NCBI GenBank assembly: GCA_002794515.1
Contig: PGTJ01000029.1
Location: 1-15,318, forward strand
Length of the DNA stretch: 15,318 nucleotides
Direction of reading: 5' to 3'
Source: Phototrophicales bacterium
GTDB taxonomy: Bacteria > Chloroflexota > Anaerolineae > Aggregatilineales > Phototrophicaceae
The position numbers were made by a program, and so were the translations under genes. Numbering within the stretch: the first letter of the stretch is position 1; the number at the start of each line of letters is the position of its first letter. Positions 6,340 to 14,564 of this stretch are shown one piece after another. Under the pieces are notes generated by a model. The model saw only the letters and a program-made list of their open reading frames with translations. It did not search any database and was not told the origin of the DNA.

Positions 6340-7229
6340 GATAAGCTCGCTATGAAGTGATGGATAGACGCATTGATAAAATCGGGGCGCTCGACATGAA
6401 TATCATGCCCTGCCCCGTCGACGATATGGGCTTGAATATGTGGCATCAATCGGGTTGCCCGTCTGAGCATATGGCGGAGTGGCAAAAATGGCTCGTGCTG
6501 GCTGACCAAGAGCAAGGTCGGTGTGTTGATCTGACGCAATTGGCGCGGTTGGAGCGTCCCTGGCGGATGATGACGGATATAATGCTTGAGGATGAGATAC
6601 GCGAGGTGGATGTTTTCGGGGTTGGGTTGTGTGTTAGGTGCAACATTCTTCTGCGCCAATTTTTTCGCCAACCAATACGATGCCATTCGGCGCGAGAAAA
6701 ACCCGACCGTATAGGCAATCGGGATTTGACGCATGATGTTCAACGGAAAGCGAAATGGCACAATACCACACGGATTGAGCAGGATCACCGCCCGCACATA
6801 TTGTGGGCAATGATACGCGAAATGCAGGGCAAAAAATCCACCTGCCGATGAGCCGATGAGGACAGCCGATGACACTTGTAGCGCATCCAACACATCCATC
6901 AGCCAAAAGGCGTAATCGGGTGTGCGATATGATAGGCGCACAGGGTCACTTTTGCCTGCATAACCAATCACATCGGGGGCAATCAGATAATACTGTTCAG
7001 ATAACCCCTCTATTTGTGCTTGCCACCCCAACATATTGACATTCGTGCCATGTAACAAGATGATGGGTGGGGCGCATCGGTCGCCTGCGGTGATGATATG
7101 GGTGCATCCATAACGGGTATTGACGAATTGTGAGCTTATCGGCACAGAAAAGCGGGCTAATTTTTGCTCATACCACGCCATCATCGCCTGCCATCCCGCA
7201 TGAGATGTATGATACCGATGCGCCTTCAT
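6336..7229 (-). CDS. Alpha/beta-fold hydrolase
   Basis: This 297-residue cytoplasmic protein is of the alpha/beta hydrolase superfamily. From the start at 7229 the expected elements appear in order: oxyanion-hole LLHGTN (H60-G61), the strand ending APDVIGYAGKSD (84-95), nucleophile elbow GSSAGG (S128), an acidic residue in SQHEP (E246, where most relatives have Asp), and catalytic His in GAGHD (H275). A helical cap fills about residues 160-235. Substrate is unknown. The frame stays open to 7502, but that extension lies wholly inside the helicase gene and does not look like protein from this family. Starts at 7229 (10 nt after the helicase stop, chosen) and 7259 (overlapping the helicase end) are both possible. 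Its stop overlaps the glycosyltransferase start, so the two are probably made together. Confidence 0.85.
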   Translation of the reverse strand: MKAHRYHTSHAGWQAMMAWYEQKLARFSVPISSQFVNTRYGCTHIITAGDRCAPPIILLHGTNVNMLGWQAQIEGLSEQYYLIAPDVIGYAGKSDPVRLSYRTPDYAFWLMDVLDALQVSSAVLIGSSAGGFFALHFAYHCPQYVRAVILLNPCGIVPFRFPLNIMRQIPIAYTVGFFSRRMASYWLAKKLAQKNVAPNTQPNPENIHLAYLILKHYIRHHPPGTLQPRQLRQINTPTLLLVSQHEPFLPLRHMLRRATRLMPHIQAHIVDGAGHDIHVERPDFINASIHHFIASLS

Positions 7230-7239
7230 GCGTCTAATA

Positions 7240-10086
7240 TCACCACACGCCAAACTCATCTTGATAACACGACTCACAAACCGAATAGCGATACCGTGGC
7301 GAGAGCGGTTTGCCACATTTGGCACAACGACGGGCGGTATCGATCCGTTGGAGCAGTGCCATATCAATATAAGTCGACCATTTTCCGCGGAGTGTCCGAA
7401 CGCTATCGGCATCGGGCGCACAGGTAGCGAATTCTTGTCGTTGCGAGAGCCACAAGTAAATATCGGCGCACGAGACACACATCTCGATATGTTCCAAATC
7501 ATGCGAGGTGAGGATTTGTGGCGGTGGTTGTGGTGGCAAGGGCATCGGACGATTATTCAAAATGGCGGTGGCACATTCACGCCAATAGGCACGGCTACCT
7601 TTTCGTGTTGGGGCATTCGTCAGGCGCACCGCGGCATCTAAGCCCAGATTCTCCACTTCTTCATCGGTCAACATCCGCGCCAATTCGATGCGTTCACTCA
7701 GGTCTGCTGTCTTCACACGGTCGCGCAAGGTCTCTGGGATCGATTGCAATTGTGACCATTGGATCAGGCGCTGGGCGAGGCTACCAGGGATGAGTTCTAA
7801 ATCTTCTACAGATGGTGCAACACGGGCATGGGTGAGGATTTCGGGTTCAGTTTGGAATGCCTTCCGCACATATTTCAGCGCACGGTGGCTAATCGCCCCG
7901 ACTGTTCCCCCTTTCGACAAGCCAAAGCGCCCCGCCCGCCCGCCAATTTGTTGAATTTCGGTGGGATGCAAATAACGGGTTTGTTTGCCATCGAATTTTT
8001 CCACTTCATAAAAACACACATGGTCGGCGGGCAAATTCAAGCCCATACCAACGGCATCGGTAGCGATGCAAATTTCTGTCTCGCCATTGGCAAAACGGTC
8101 GGCTTGTTTACGCCGTACTTCAGGTGGAAGGTTGCCATACACCACCGAGACGCGCCGTTTCATCAATTCGAGTTCGGTTTTGAGGTGCAAGACCATTGTG
8201 CGCGAAAAAGCCACCAAAATGGTCTGATTCGGCAGTGTTTTCATGTCCCAAGGCTGATCTGCCAAAGCAATGGGCATCAGGCGTTCATGATTATATACCG
8301 TATAGGGAATCGCCGCGGCATTCGCCAACGATTCGATCAGCCCCTGCGATGTGGCGGGACCAATGACATGGATTTCTGGAGAACGCGCCTGCATGAGGGC
8401 TTGTGTCCATGCCCAACCGCGATCGGCATCCGCCAACATTTGCGCTTCATCAATCACCACACATTCACCGCTATCGAGCGGATTGAACATCTCAATGGTG
8501 GCGGCGGTGATGGTCGCGCCAGGAATGGGGATATGCTCTTCGCCTGTGAGCAAATTGCAATATATCCCTTGTTGATTCAAACGGTCGAAAATCTCGAATG
8601 CCAACAAGCGCAACGGCGCGAGATACCACCCACTGCCCGCTTCGATGAGTGCTCTGAGCGCATCATGCGTTTTGCCACTATTGGGCGGTCCGATATGCAA
8701 TGAGATATGTTGTTCGTTACGATACTCATGTTGCCACGCAGGAAAAGCGGCGATAAGCTTATCGCGCAATTCGGCACGACGCATCCGCTCTGCTTCGCGT
8801 TCTGCTTCTAGGCGCTGGCGCAATTCTTCGGCTTCTGCCAACTTTTGGGCGCGGAATTCGGCGACTTTCGCGGTTAACAAAGTCTGATATTCGCCATATG
8901 TGGCGGGCAAACCCCATTTTCCGCGCACATGTCGCCATTGCGCCCCTGCGGGATGAACGCCTTCGCGTTGCAACCGCCTGCGAATGGTCTCATAGACCCG
9001 CCCACTGACCAGCGCCACATCACGAATGCGGATTGGTTCAAAATCGAAAAATTTTTCGAGGACATCGGCATCTTGCATCGCCGCCTCAATCTGATAGGCT
9101 GGGATGCGTTTTGTGCCTTCTGGATCGATAAATACGGTGAGCAAATTGGCTTTTATCGCCCGTTCCAACACACTTAGGCGAATACCCAACCGATTTTGCG
9201 CCGCTCGCACCGTGTAGCTCCGCGCCAACACTTGGGTATGATAGGTATGACCATCTTTGCTATTATAGCGCAACACATCACCACACAAATCCAGATGCTT
9301 CGCCCATGCTTCATCAGGAATTTTGACAGTGCTTTCGGCAAAATCACGGGCTTCCTCTACAGAAACATTCGCCGAGCGCACCCATACGGTATGATAGGGT
9401 GGCGCTTTCGATTTAACCGTGAATTGCCCCAACATCTTTTTGCTAATTAACTTATCGACCGCTTGTTTGGGGAATTGCTTGATGAGATCGTCATATAACA
9501 GGGTTTTATGCGCCTGTGCCTCGACATATGCCGTAATTTGTGATGAAATCTCGCTGGCGAGCATCTCTTGCGAGAGCATTTGCACCGTATTACTGCTCAG
9601 GCGCAACGGGTCGTATATCAGATTGCCGTGTCGTCGTAACACCTTTTTATTGACCAACACCGCTAATGCCAACTTGACTTCTGGCATATCTGGAAATTCG
9701 TCCTCTGCCATATATCCAAGCGAGTTATCCAGCAGGCTGATGATATATGCCCATGTGGGATTGCCAACGGCTTGGATATACTGCTCACGGGCATCGATGC
9801 GCTCTTGGATGGTGGCTTCAGGCAGATGACCATCCCGATCGATATGAGGCAACGATGGATAACACCATTTGACTTGTTCCATCACCTGTTCTGGACTGAG
9901 GCGGGTGGTATCGTAAAAATATTCTTGAATACGTCCAACAATTGTATCGAGAATTAACGGGTCTGTTTTGCTTTTGTCTGCCATTTTAATGCGTTTATTG
10001 AGGGCATTTCGTTTGATAAACCCTTCTGGGATACGCGCCACAATATCAGAGAGTAATTGTGGTGTTAATTGTAATTTTGCAACCAT
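7240..10086 (-). CDS. Suv3-like superfamily 2 helicase with N-terminal HTH modules and C-terminal zinc ribbon
   Basis: This 948-residue protein's core resembles Suv3-type RNA helicases of mitochondria and bacteria: Walker A GPPNSGKT (466-473), DEAQ box VIDEAQM (544-550), motif V IATDAVGMGLNLP (674-686) and motif VI QIGGRAGRFG (713-722). The first 460 residues are unusual. Two helix-turn-helix-like segments can be seen, at about 292-338 (YTVRAAQNRLGI ... RIPAYQIEAAM, excisionase-like) and about 351-379 (IRIRDVALVSGRVYETIRRRL), followed by a charged coiled coil (about 405-444). The C-terminus has CxxC pairs at C921/C924 and C937/C940, a zinc ribbon, with a further pair at C870/C873. It probably unwinds RNA or RNA-DNA hybrids using ATP, with the extra modules contacting nucleic acid. 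The ATG at 10086 follows a weak AGGT; a later ATG at residue 35 has no better site. Confidence 0.88.
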   Translation of the reverse strand: MVAKLQLTPQLLSDIVARIPEGFIKRNALNKRIKMADKSKTDPLILDTIVGRIQEYFYDTTRLSPEQVMEQVKWCYPSLPHIDRDGHLPEATIQERIDAREQYIQAVGNPTWAYIISLLDNSLGYMAEDEFPDMPEVKLALAVLVNKKVLRRHGNLIYDPLRLSSNTVQMLSQEMLASEISSQITAYVEAQAHKTLLYDDLIKQFPKQAVDKLISKKMLGQFTVKSKAPPYHTVWVRSANVSVEEARDFAESTVKIPDEAWAKHLDLCGDVLRYNSKDGHTYHTQVLARSYTVRAAQNRLGIRLSVLERAIKANLLTVFIDPEGTKRIPAYQIEAAMQDADVLEKFFDFEPIRIRDVALVSGRVYETIRRRLQREGVHPAGAQWRHVRGKWGLPATYGEYQTLLTAKVAEFRAQKLAEAEELRQRLEAEREAERMRRAELRDKLIAAFPAWQHEYRNEQHISLHIGPPNSGKTHDALRALIEAGSGWYLAPLRLLAFEIFDRLNQQGIYCNLLTGEEHIPIPGATITAATIEMFNPLDSGECVVIDEAQMLADADRGWAWTQALMQARSPEIHVIGPATSQGLIESLANAAAIPYTVYNHERLMPIALADQPWDMKTLPNQTILVAFSRTMVLHLKTELELMKRRVSVVYGNLPPEVRRKQADRFANGETEICIATDAVGMGLNLPADHVCFYEVEKFDGKQTRYLHPTEIQQIGGRAGRFGLSKGGTVGAISHRALKYVRKAFQTEPEILTHARVAPSVEDLELIPGSLAQRLIQWSQLQSIPETLRDRVKTADLSERIELARMLTDEEVENLGLDAAVRLTNAPTRKGSRAYWRECATAILNNRPMPLPPQPPPQILTSHDLEHIEMCVSCADIYLWLSQRQEFATCAPDADSVRTLRGKWSTYIDMALLQRIDTARRCAKCGKPLSPRYRYSVCESCYQDEFGVW

Positions 10087-10118
10087 TGATATAAACCTAT
10101 AACCTGATTAACCCCACT

Positions 10119-10147
10119 ATCATAATGCTTACAGTCCACCTTGCCAA
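10119..10147 (-). promoter_or_regulatory. Candidate promoter for the helicase-hydrolase-glycosyltransferase run
   Basis: On the minus strand TTGGCA (10147-10142) is separated by exactly 17 bp from TATGAT (10124-10119), and the predicted start near 10112 gives a leader of about 25 nt to the helicase ATG. The -35 lies within the end of mobA. This would let the last three genes be transcribed separately from the molybdenum pair. Confidence 0.5.
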
Positions 10148-10710
10148 TATGCTTCTGCTTCTGCTAAGGCTTGTGGGGTATTGACATTAAAAAAGCACCA
10201 TTTATCATCGACCTTGACCAAAATCACACGCAATTTCATCAGCACTTCACGCACCTTATAATTCCCATCGCGCAAGTGCGAGCGCATCACATCCAAACAG
10301 CGCCGATGATAAAATGCACATAACGGCTGAGTCATCTCCCCCACAATGGGCAATATCACATCCATATCATGATGCACCGTCTCGTGAAGCAATTGTAACA
10401 CATTGGGGCGGATAAATGGCATATCACATGCCAACACCAACGTCCATGTGCTTCTGGTATTATGTGAGAGGGCGCTCTCGATTCCGCCAAGAGCGCCTGT
10501 ATGCTTAAAATTATCGGGATAGATGGGCAAATTGAGTGATGAATATTTCTCTGGTTGATTAGCAATAAGCAAAATATCACTAAAACCTGCCTTATGGATG
10601 GCGAATAACTGATGATGAATGAGCGGTATGCCACCGATTGTCACCCATGCCTTATCTTGCCCCATGCGCGAGCTTTTTCCACCAGCCAAAATCGCCACAG
10701 TAGGTTTCAT
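10129..10710 (-). CDS. mobA: Molybdenum cofactor guanylyltransferase
   Basis: This 193-residue cytoplasmic enzyme attaches GMP from GTP to Mo-molybdopterin, making the bis-MGD cofactor used by DMSO-reductase-family enzymes. The N-terminal nucleotide-binding motif ILAGGKSSRMGQDK (7-20) is intact, as are the GALGGIESAL segment (72-81) and the metal-binding aspartate in VLACDMPF (D96). Length is typical of MobA. The ATG at 10710 is preceded by AAGGA with 7-nt spacing, and that site lies in the last codons of the molybdopterin oxidoreductase gene, 5 nt upstream. The pair is therefore translationally linked, and the partner is the obvious consumer of the cofactor. Confidence 0.93.
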   Translation of the reverse strand: MKPTVAILAGGKSSRMGQDKAWVTIGGIPLIHHQLFAIHKAGFSDILLIANQPEKYSSLNLPIYPDNFKHTGALGGIESALSHNTRSTWTLVLACDMPFIRPNVLQLLHETVHHDMDVILPIVGEMTQPLCAFYHRRCLDVMRSHLRDGNYKVREVLMKLRVILVKVDDKWCFFNVNTPQALAEAEAYWQGGL

Positions 10711-10715
10711 CTATG

Positions 10716-12893
10716 CTATCCTTGCACCATCACCCGCACGGGTGTGGCGCTAAAAGCCGCATTGCCCGTCATGGGGTCTATGGCTTGATCATCGGTCAAA
10801 TCGTTGATGCTCACACCCGCATATTGCGGTTGAGTGGCAATATCTAATTCCGCACCCTTGCGTGTGTGTCCAAATCCATGTGGGATGCTGACCACACCTT
10901 GCATGATGTCATCGGTGATTTCGGCAATAATTTCCACCTGCCCCACCCGCGAGGTCACACACACCACATCGCCATCGGCAACATTTCGGGCTTGAGCATC
11001 ATGCGGGTGTATCATCAATGTACAACGATTTTTGCCTTTCATCAGACGGTGGCTATTGTGCATCCAACTGTTGTTGCTCCGCACATGTCGCCTGCCGATG
11101 AGCAATAAATCATCATCATGCCCATTGGCAGGGGTGGTCATCACGGCTTTGGCACGCGGCAAATCGTTGACTATATGGTCATATATCAGATTGATCTTGC
11201 CATTGGGGGTGACAATTCGCTCTTTCAAACAGGGTTGCAACGCGCCTAAATCCATCCCATGTGGATACTTGAACAAGCGCTTGAGCGATAATCCATCATC
11301 CCGATTTTTTCTGCCACCATTCACCCCATATGGACCCACTCGTAAACCCAAGTCGAGCAATTGCCGTAGGGGCATCCGACGCACATAATCTTTACGGTTC
11401 GGCGCTTTGCCACCCCGTTTTTGATCTAACCGATTGGCTAATGTCTGGAATATCATCCAGTCATGACGGCGGTCGTCTTCGACATGCACCATCGCAGGCG
11501 AAAATTTAGCGCTATTCCGCACGGCTAATACATGAAACACCACATCATAATGGTCGGTTTCTAAGCCTGTGGTGGGGGGCAAGATGATATCGGCATGGCG
11601 CGTGGTTTCGTTGATATAAATATCAATCGCCACCATATAGTCCAGCGATTCCAACGCCTTCTCGACTTGTGTGCCATTGGGTGTCGATAAAACGGGATTG
11701 CCAGCACTGGTGATTAACGCCCGAATTTGCCCCTCACCTTCGGTGAGAATTTCTTCTGCCAAGACCGATACGGGCAATTCACCACCAAATTCGGGCAAAT
11801 TCCGCACCCGACTGCGCCAACGGTCATAACTGCCCGTCTGACCAGTGAGCGAGGTGAATGCCACCACATCAAATGCGGGTTGGGTGAACATCGCCCCGCC
11901 TACCCGATCTAAATTGCCCGTGAGGATATTCACCACGTTGATCAGCCATTGGCATAGCCCACCAAACGGTTGCATCGATAACCCAACCCGTCCATAACAC
12001 ACCGCTCTTTCGGCAGATGTGAATTCATCCACGATGCGCCGTAATTCATTTGGAGATATACCCGTTTGCGATGCTGTGTTTTCGGGCGTGAAATCGGCGA
12101 CAACCTCGCGGAGATGGTGTAATTGGCTATCTTCTATTAAATCGGCTAAATGCCCTAAATTCACGTTATCTTCGGCGAAAATGATGTTAATCACCGACAA
12201 CAAAAAGAACACATCTGCCGCAGGTTTGATGAAATGATGCTCATCGGCGAGTTTTGCCGTCTCGGTTCTGCGTGGGTCTATCACCACCAATTTGCCACCG
12301 CGTTTTTGCAGATTTTTCAGCCGACGTTCGATGCCACCCGCCGTCATCAGACTGCCGTTGGATGCCAACGGATTCGCGCCCAACATCAAAAAATAATCGG
12401 TGTGGTCAACATCGGGAATCGGCAATAACAATTGATGCCCAAACATGAAATAAGCGGCAAAATGATGGGGCAATTGGTCTACTGATGTGGCAGAAAAACG
12501 ATTTTTGGTCTTTAAGGCGCGGATGAGCGCGGGCGCGTATAAAATACTGCCTGCGTTATGCGAATTGGGATTGCCCAAATAAATCCCCACGGCGTTATTG
12601 CCGTGTTGCGCTTGGATTCGCAACAGGTTATCGGTCACTTCGTCAAATGCCTGTTCCCACGAAATTTCTTCCCAACCGTTTGGCGTGCGTTTGACGGGAT
12701 GTTTGAGCCGATTTTTATCGTGAAACACATCTTCGAGCGCCGTCGCTTTGGGGCAAATATGCCCCTCGCTGAACGGGTCATCACTATCGCCTTTGATGGC
12801 TATGATTTTATCGCCCTGGTGATGCACTTCGATGCCACACATGGCTTCGCATAGGTTACAAGTCCGATAATGAAAATAAGTGGTGATGGTCAT
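10716..12893 (-). CDS. Molybdopterin (bis-MGD) oxidoreductase, DMSO reductase family, substrate unknown
   Basis: This 725-residue protein begins with a 4Fe-4S module, C12-x2-C15-x3-C19-x27-C47 (in TCNLCEAMCG and GHICPK). The molybdopterin domain follows (LGANPLASNG 171-180, VIDPRRTETAKLADEH 204-219, TSAGNPVLSTP 395-405), then a C-terminal MGD-binding barrel (RRHVRSNNSWMHN 601-613, HPHDAQARNVADGD 629-642, PHGFGH 671-676). There is no Tat signal, so it is probably cytoplasmic. Where formate dehydrogenases and nitrate reductases have a Cys, Sec, Ser or Asp Mo ligand, this one reads SATSVDQLPHH (134-144) with no obvious Cys or Sec. It belongs to a poorly characterised group often annotated as formate dehydrogenase- or nitrate reductase-like; I would not name a substrate. 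The ATG at 12893 has an AGGA 11 nt upstream. mobA follows 5 nt after the stop. Confidence 0.88.
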   Translation of the reverse strand: MTITTYFHYRTCNLCEAMCGIEVHHQGDKIIAIKGDSDDPFSEGHICPKATALEDVFHDKNRLKHPVKRTPNGWEEISWEQAFDEVTDNLLRIQAQHGNNAVGIYLGNPNSHNAGSILYAPALIRALKTKNRFSATSVDQLPHHFAAYFMFGHQLLLPIPDVDHTDYFLMLGANPLASNGSLMTAGGIERRLKNLQKRGGKLVVIDPRRTETAKLADEHHFIKPAADVFFLLSVINIIFAEDNVNLGHLADLIEDSQLHHLREVVADFTPENTASQTGISPNELRRIVDEFTSAERAVCYGRVGLSMQPFGGLCQWLINVVNILTGNLDRVGGAMFTQPAFDVVAFTSLTGQTGSYDRWRSRVRNLPEFGGELPVSVLAEEILTEGEGQIRALITSAGNPVLSTPNGTQVEKALESLDYMVAIDIYINETTRHADIILPPTTGLETDHYDVVFHVLAVRNSAKFSPAMVHVEDDRRHDWMIFQTLANRLDQKRGGKAPNRKDYVRRMPLRQLLDLGLRVGPYGVNGGRKNRDDGLSLKRLFKYPHGMDLGALQPCLKERIVTPNGKINLIYDHIVNDLPRAKAVMTTPANGHDDDLLLIGRRHVRSNNSWMHNSHRLMKGKNRCTLMIHPHDAQARNVADGDVVCVTSRVGQVEIIAEITDDIMQGVVSIPHGFGHTRKGAELDIATQPQYAGVSINDLTDDQAIDPMTGNAAFSATPVRVMVQG

Positions 12894-12968
12894 CTCTAAA
12901 TTATCCTAAAAAACTGATTTTTCGGTTAGCAAATATGTATTTTATTCAATATCCCAATTCTACCCCAA

Positions 12969-12998
12969 GTTATACCAAATTATGGCGACCAATTGCAA
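12969..12998 (-). promoter_or_regulatory. Candidate promoter for the molybdopterin oxidoreductase-mobA unit
   Basis: On the minus strand TTGCAA (12998-12993) is followed by an 18-bp spacer and TATAAC (12974-12969), predicting a start near 12961 and a leader of about 68 nt. The same palindromic TTGCAA can serve as the -35 of the divergent promoter. A second candidate, TTGGGG-18-TAAAAT, lies closer to the gene. Confidence 0.4.
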
Positions 12999-13021
12999 CA
13001 AATCGCAATTTTGCTTACACT
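12993..13021 (+). promoter_or_regulatory. Promoter for the tandem paralogue pair
   Basis: TTGCAA (12993-12998), a 17-bp spacer and TACACT (13016-13021) form a reasonable sigma-70-type promoter. The predicted start near 13028 gives a leader of about 29 nt that contains the gene's GAGGAT ribosome binding site. Confidence 0.5.
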
Positions 13022-13056
13022 TACGATGATAATAATCACCTATTGAGGATAATAAA

Positions 13057-13836
13057 ATGACTTCTATTCTATCTGACAAACAACGTGAAATTTGGTTGTG
13101 GTGTGTTCACAATGGCAACGATGTTGGACATCGCAATATTTTGCGAGGCTTTTATATTGACAACAAACTCAAGAAAAGACCCGACATCTTGCCCGAATTG
13201 TTGGATTTATTAAAAGAGTGTATCTCACCGCAAGGCATGACATGGGCGCTGGATGCTTATATCCCCGACATCATCGCCAATGACGATTATCGCAAGCAAG
13301 TTCTGGCTTATTTCGTTTCACAGCTCCATGCAGAATCACATCCTCCAGTGATGCCAGCATCAGAAAAATTCAATTTTACTGTATCCACAACCCTGTTATC
13401 ACAACCCAAATCGAATGCAGATACACAAAAACAACGCCAAATCGCCAATTTCATCGAAGAAATTGCCACCACCCCAGAAGAATTATCCCCCGTCATCACC
13501 TATTACGAGGCGGTCACGCGCACCTTCGACCCCAGCGAGTATCATTATGAATTATCGGTCAAACACCTACGGTCACTCACCGTCAGAAAAGAAACCCTTA
13601 TCCCTGCCGATGTATTCACACGGATATTACTGTTTTTAGAAAGCATACCCGCCAAGCCCATGTATGATGTCAAATATCACCTTTCCCACCCCGCCGATAC
13701 CCACTGGGGACGTATTTTTGTGAATGCAGAAGATGAGGGGGGTGCCAGAAGTGCAACTAATAAATACCTGAGCCATTATAATGACGGACCAGGCGGAAGT
13801 GGTGGAAATGTCATTTGGATGGTCAAGATTAGCTAA
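13057..13836 (+). CDS. Hypothetical protein, paralogue A of a tandem pair
   Basis: I do not recognise this 259-residue protein. It has no signal peptide or membrane segment and no Cys cluster. The N-terminal two thirds look all-helical: WLWCVHNGNDVGHRNILRG, LPELLDLLKECI, then IANFIEEIATTPEELSPVITYYEAV. A low-complexity linker lies around residues 95-125. The C-terminal quarter looks beta-rich (YDVKYHLSHPADTHWGRIFVNAEDEGGARS) and ends in a Gly-rich stretch. It is clearly related to the next gene, sharing the IATTP, ITYY, LRS, AEDE and YL-H-DG-GGS positions. The ATG at 13057 follows GAGGAT by 8 nt and a promoter by about 30 nt. It probably forms a two-gene operon with its paralogue. Confidence 0.85.
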   Translation: MTSILSDKQREIWLWCVHNGNDVGHRNILRGFYIDNKLKKRPDILPELLDLLKECISPQGMTWALDAYIPDIIANDDYRKQVLAYFVSQLHAESHPPVMPASEKFNFTVSTTLLSQPKSNADTQKQRQIANFIEEIATTPEELSPVITYYEAVTRTFDPSEYHYELSVKHLRSLTVRKETLIPADVFTRILLFLESIPAKPMYDVKYHLSHPADTHWGRIFVNAEDEGGARSATNKYLSHYNDGPGGSGGNVIWMVKIS

Positions 13837-13859
13837 GACAATACAAAAAAGGTGATAAT

Positions 13860-14564
13860 ATGGCTTATTTCACATTAAACGAATTGCGCGAATTGTGGTC
13901 AGAAATGAAAGGCAAACCCGCCGAACAAAGCCAATTATTACAAGAAATTGTCGAGGCAAAAGCGGATTATTTGCACCATAACATCTTGCTCAAATGGCTC
14001 GAACAAACCACCGTCCCAGACATTGTGCCTGCTTTGGACATCTACACCGATGTGATTCTGGGGGATGAAAACACGCGCAAACCCATTGCGGATAGGCTCA
14101 CGAAATTAGTATCCGAAGCAAAAAAAGATGATGGTCAAGCGATGTGGAGCATCCGCAAAAATTGCGCCCATTTTTTACATAAAATTGCCACCACACCCGA
14201 TGAAGTAGCCACGCTCATCACCTACTACAAAAATATTAGTCAATGGGTACATAAAGGTAACGAAGCCTATCATGTTGCCATTGACGCATTGCGTTCAATC
14301 ATGACGGATAAACCCACCCTCATCGCGCCAGATGTGCATAACCAACTCACGCGCTTTTTGGGGGATATTCCGCACGCCTATGCCTATCGCTTACAGTATC
14401 GTGTGCGCGGTCCCGTCTCATTAGACCAAGGCACCACCACTATCTATGCCGAAGATGAAGCCGATGCAAGGTCAAAAGCAATGACATATCTACGGCATTT
14501 TGATGATGGTTATGGTGGGTCACAAAAAGAAATTTTGTCACTCACCAGACTCGATATTAGCTAA
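13860..14564 (+). CDS. Hypothetical protein, paralogue B of a tandem pair
   Basis: This 234-residue protein of unknown function is homologous to the gene just upstream. From IATTPDEV to DIP it aligns without gaps over 63 residues, 24 identical. The C-terminal AEDEADARSKAMTYLRHFDDGYGGS segment is closer still, 15 of 26 identical. The N-terminal helical part (LNELRELWSEMKG, LLQEIVEAKADYL, PDIVPALDIYTDVIL) is shorter than in the paralogue and less alike. No catalytic motif, signal peptide or membrane segment is seen. The ATG at 13860 is preceded by a strong AAGGTGAT with 5-nt spacing, 23 nt after the upstream stop. The 3' end overlaps the convergent glycosidase gene by 8 nt. Confidence 0.85.
   Translation: MAYFTLNELRELWSEMKGKPAEQSQLLQEIVEAKADYLHHNILLKWLEQTTVPDIVPALDIYTDVILGDENTRKPIADRLTKLVSEAKKDDGQAMWSIRKNCAHFLHKIATTPDEVATLITYYKNISQWVHKGNEAYHVAIDALRSIMTDKPTLIAPDVHNQLTRFLGDIPHAYAYRLQYRVRGPVSLDQGTTTIYAEDEADARSKAMTYLRHFDDGYGGSQKEILSLTRLDIS

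Noticed and set aside
7230..7502. N-terminal extension of the alpha/beta hydrolase to a start at 7502
   Set aside because: The extra 91 residues are the out-of-frame shadow of the helicase C-terminus (its zinc ribbon) and have no alpha/beta hydrolase character.
7828..8703. Plus-strand 291-codon ORF inside the helicase gene
   Set aside because: It is antisense to conserved helicase motifs, its composition is typical of a shadow frame, and it has no ribosome binding site or recognisable domain.
12894..12930. A/T hairpin with a T-run before the molybdopterin oxidoreductase gene, as an attenuator or Moco riboswitch
   Set aside because: The stem is about 4-5 A-U pairs with an asymmetric bulge, there is no alternative pairing or leader ORF, and the leader is too short for a Moco motif.
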